This document shows, one piece after another, positions 62,583 through 64,000 of a stretch of 64,000 nt of DNA. Made by a program: the position numbers and the translations under genes. The DNA is taken from NCBI RefSeq assembly GCF_014201505.1, contig NZ_JACHEO010000001.1, forward strand, positions 186,001-250,000, given 5' to 3'. This stretch comes from Desulfoprunum benzoelyticum (GTDB lineage: Bacteria; Desulfobacterota; Desulfobulbia; Desulfobulbales; Desulfocapsaceae). Each line of letters begins with the position of its first letter. The stretch's first letter is position 1. The notes beneath the pieces were generated by a model that had not been told where the DNA came from, did not search any database, and saw only the letters and a program-made list of their open reading frames with translations.

Positions 62583-63668
62583 ATGGTCGAGCGTGCTTTT
62601 AATTTCAGTCCCGGTCCTGCCGTCCTTCCCTACGAGGTGCTGGAGCAGGCCTCCCGTGACGTTGTCAACTTTCAGGGCCTGGGCATGGGGCTTATCGAAG
62701 TAAGCCATCGATCGAAGCCGTTTATCGCGGTTATGGATGAGGCCGAGGCCCTGTTGCGTGAACTGATGGGGATTCCTGAGAACTACAAGGTGCTGTTCCT
62801 CCAGGGCGGCGCCTCGAGCCAGTTTTTCATGGTGCCGATGAATCTTCTCGGCCCCGGCAAGAAGGCCACCTACCTCAATACCGGAACCTGGTCGAAGAAG
62901 GCGATCAAGGAGGCCAAGCTGTTCGGCGAGGTCGATGTCGCCTATTCGAGCGAGGACAGCAAGTTCGTCCGGGTGCCGGCGCAGAACGAGTATACGGTCA
63001 GCGCGGACTCGGAATACCTCTACCTTGTCTCCAACAACACCATCTATGGCACCGCCTTTCCTGAGTTTCCGGTGGTCGACACAATGCTGATCAGCGATAT
63101 GTCCTCGGACATTCTTTCCCGCCAGTTCGACGTCAGTCGCTTCGGCCTGATCTTTGCCGGCGCCCAGAAGAACCTCGGACCAGCCGGGGTCACGGTCGTC
63201 GTCATCAGGGAAGACCTGCTCGATCGCGCCCCGGCCACCACCCCGACCATGCTGAACTACAAGACCCACGCCGAAAAAGGATCGATGTTCAACACCCCGC
63301 CCTGCTTCGCGGTCTATGTCGTCGGCCTGGTGTTGAAGTGGCTGAAAAAAATCGGCGGCGTGCCGGCGATCGAGAAGATCAACCGCGAAAAGGCGGCCAT
63401 GCTCTACGCCAAGATCGACGAGAGCGGCTACTACCGCGGCCATGCCGAACCGGCCTCGCGGTCGCTGATGAACGTCACCTTCAACCTTGCCACCCCGGAA
63501 CTCGAGGCCAAATTCATCGCCGAGGCCACCGCCATCGGATTGAACGGCCTGAAGGGCCATCGTTCGGTCGGCGGTTGTCGGGCCTCGATCTACAACGCCT
63601 TCCCCATTGAAGGGGTCGTCAAACTGGTAGAGTTCATGCGCCAATTCGAACTCGCCAATCCGGCCTGA
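62583..63668 (+). CDS. serC: Phosphoserine aminotransferase
   Basis: A 361-residue PLP enzyme making phosphoserine from 3-phosphohydroxypyruvate, also able to act in pyridoxine synthesis. FNFSPGPAVLPYEVL at the start, LFLQGGASSQFFMVPMNLL, and the cofactor lysine in AGAQKNLGPAGVTVV are diagnostic. Length is normal. AAAGGAGATAT precedes ATG 62583. The next gene begins 14 bases later. Confidence 0.97.
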   Translation: MVERAFNFSPGPAVLPYEVLEQASRDVVNFQGLGMGLIEVSHRSKPFIAVMDEAEALLRELMGIPENYKVLFLQGGASSQFFMVPMNLLGPGKKATYLNTGTWSKKAIKEAKLFGEVDVAYSSEDSKFVRVPAQNEYTVSADSEYLYLVSNNTIYGTAFPEFPVVDTMLISDMSSDILSRQFDVSRFGLIFAGAQKNLGPAGVTVVVIREDLLDRAPATTPTMLNYKTHAEKGSMFNTPPCFAVYVVGLVLKWLKKIGGVPAIEKINREKAAMLYAKIDESGYYRGHAEPASRSLMNVTFNLATPELEAKFIAEATAIGLNGLKGHRSVGGCRASIYNAFPIEGVVKLVEFMRQFELANPA

Positions 63669-63682
63669 CCCATTCTTCGCTG

Positions 63683-64000
63683 ATGCACTATGAGGGAACC
63701 ATCATCCGGCCGCCCAGCGAGGCCATGTCGATCATCCTCCAGGTGACGGTCGGATGTTCCTATAACAAGTGCACCTTTTGCGGAGCCTTCAAAGACAAAC
63801 CGTTCAGGGTCAAGACCGAAGCGGAGATCGACGACGATCTCCGCTTCGCGGCGCAACACTGCCGGTGCCAGAACCGCGTCTTCCTCGCCGACGGCGATGC
63901 CCTCTTCCTTCCCAAACGTCGTCTGTCGGCACTGTTTGCCAGGATTCGATCGTTCCTGCCGTGGGTGAAGAAAATATCACTGTACGGCAACGCCCGCTCC
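63683..64000 (+). CDS. Radical SAM protein, 5' part
   Basis: The first 106 residues of a gene running off the window end. MHYEGTIIRPPSEAMSIILQ is followed by the cluster motif CSYNKCTFC (C-x3-C-x2-C). The VTVGCSYNKCTFCGAFK context resembles uncharacterised radical SAM proteins (Elp3/MiaB/NifB-fold group) common in anaerobes. ATG 63683 lies 14 bases after serC. Substrate unknown from this fragment. Confidence 0.85.
   Translation, partial: MHYEGTIIRPPSEAMSIILQVTVGCSYNKCTFCGAFKDKPFRVKTEAEIDDDLRFAAQHCRCQNRVFLADGDALFLPKRRLSALFARIRSFLPWVKKISLYGNARS

Noticed and set aside
1-64000. CRISPR arrays, insertion sequences, prophage or integrative elements
   Set aside because: No regularly spaced repeats, transposase-like proteins, integrases or flanking direct repeats around the tRNA-His were found.

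Overview
The window is a gene-dense, GC-rich bacterial chromosome segment. It encodes about 57 proteins, one tRNA and no visible mobile element, prophage or CRISPR array. The gene set points to an anaerobic Desulfobacterota (former Deltaproteobacteria) member, perhaps near Desulfobulbales: an anaerobic-type cbi/cob cobalamin pathway, lipid A genes, a DUF4911 protein beside purB, a livKHMGF transporter, and a lexA-linked mutasome cassette. No respiratory marker gene is present, so the assignment is inference.

Layout: 2-9168 is one tightly packed cobalamin operon (cbiH partial, cobC, cobU, cobT, cobS, a cobD-cbiP fusion, cbiB, cbiA, cbiC), with many start/stop overlaps. 9262-9675 is ndk. 9878-15618 is a probable SOS mutagenesis cassette (lexA, DUF72, an ImuB-like polymerase with a degenerate active site, DnaE2). 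xseA converges on it. 17232-20599 carries a membrane TPR protein, panC, a KdnA-like sugar aminotransferase and yjbQ. lpxK (minus) is divergent from livKHMGF (21930-26782). A Gfo/Idh/MocA oxidoreductase and lpxB follow, then smr.

29247-33620 is mostly minus strand: an RluA-type pseudouridine synthase, a molybdopterin-binding-domain protein with a C-terminal cysteine cluster, a UDP-sugar dehydrogenase, queE and queD. 33825-39778 is plus: DUF1015, a TrmN6-like methyltransferase, comM/yifB, a DUF3352-like membrane-anchored protein and a 119-residue unknown. 39781-43947 is minus: dCMP deaminase, an alpha/beta hydrolase, tRNA-His with its own promoter and terminator, a zinc-ribbon protein and a prephenate dehydratase-ACT-prephenate dehydrogenase fusion. 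44121-47129 is a helicase-exonuclease fusion resembling MrfA joined to MrfB.

47108-49454 (minus) holds an SH3 protein, an LD-carboxypeptidase and coaX. 49719-55308 (plus) holds a NYN-LOTUS protein, cutA, a ten-cysteine miniprotein, parE and parC. 55399-61830 (minus) holds miaB, a DUF4911 protein, purB, recJ, miaA and a ComEA-like protein. trmL, serC and a truncated radical SAM gene close the window on the plus strand.

Themes: B12 synthesis; lipid A and envelope sugar chemistry (kdnA-like, lpxK, Gfo/Idh, lpxB, UDP-sugar dehydrogenase); DNA repair and damage tolerance (lexA cassette, xseA, recJ, MrfAB-like fusion); and tRNA modification (miaA, miaB, trmL, trmN6-like, queD/queE). The least ordinary content is three multi-domain fusions and the imuA-less lexA-DUF72-imuB-dnaE2 cassette. 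I see no clearly unprecedented multi-gene defence or mobile system.
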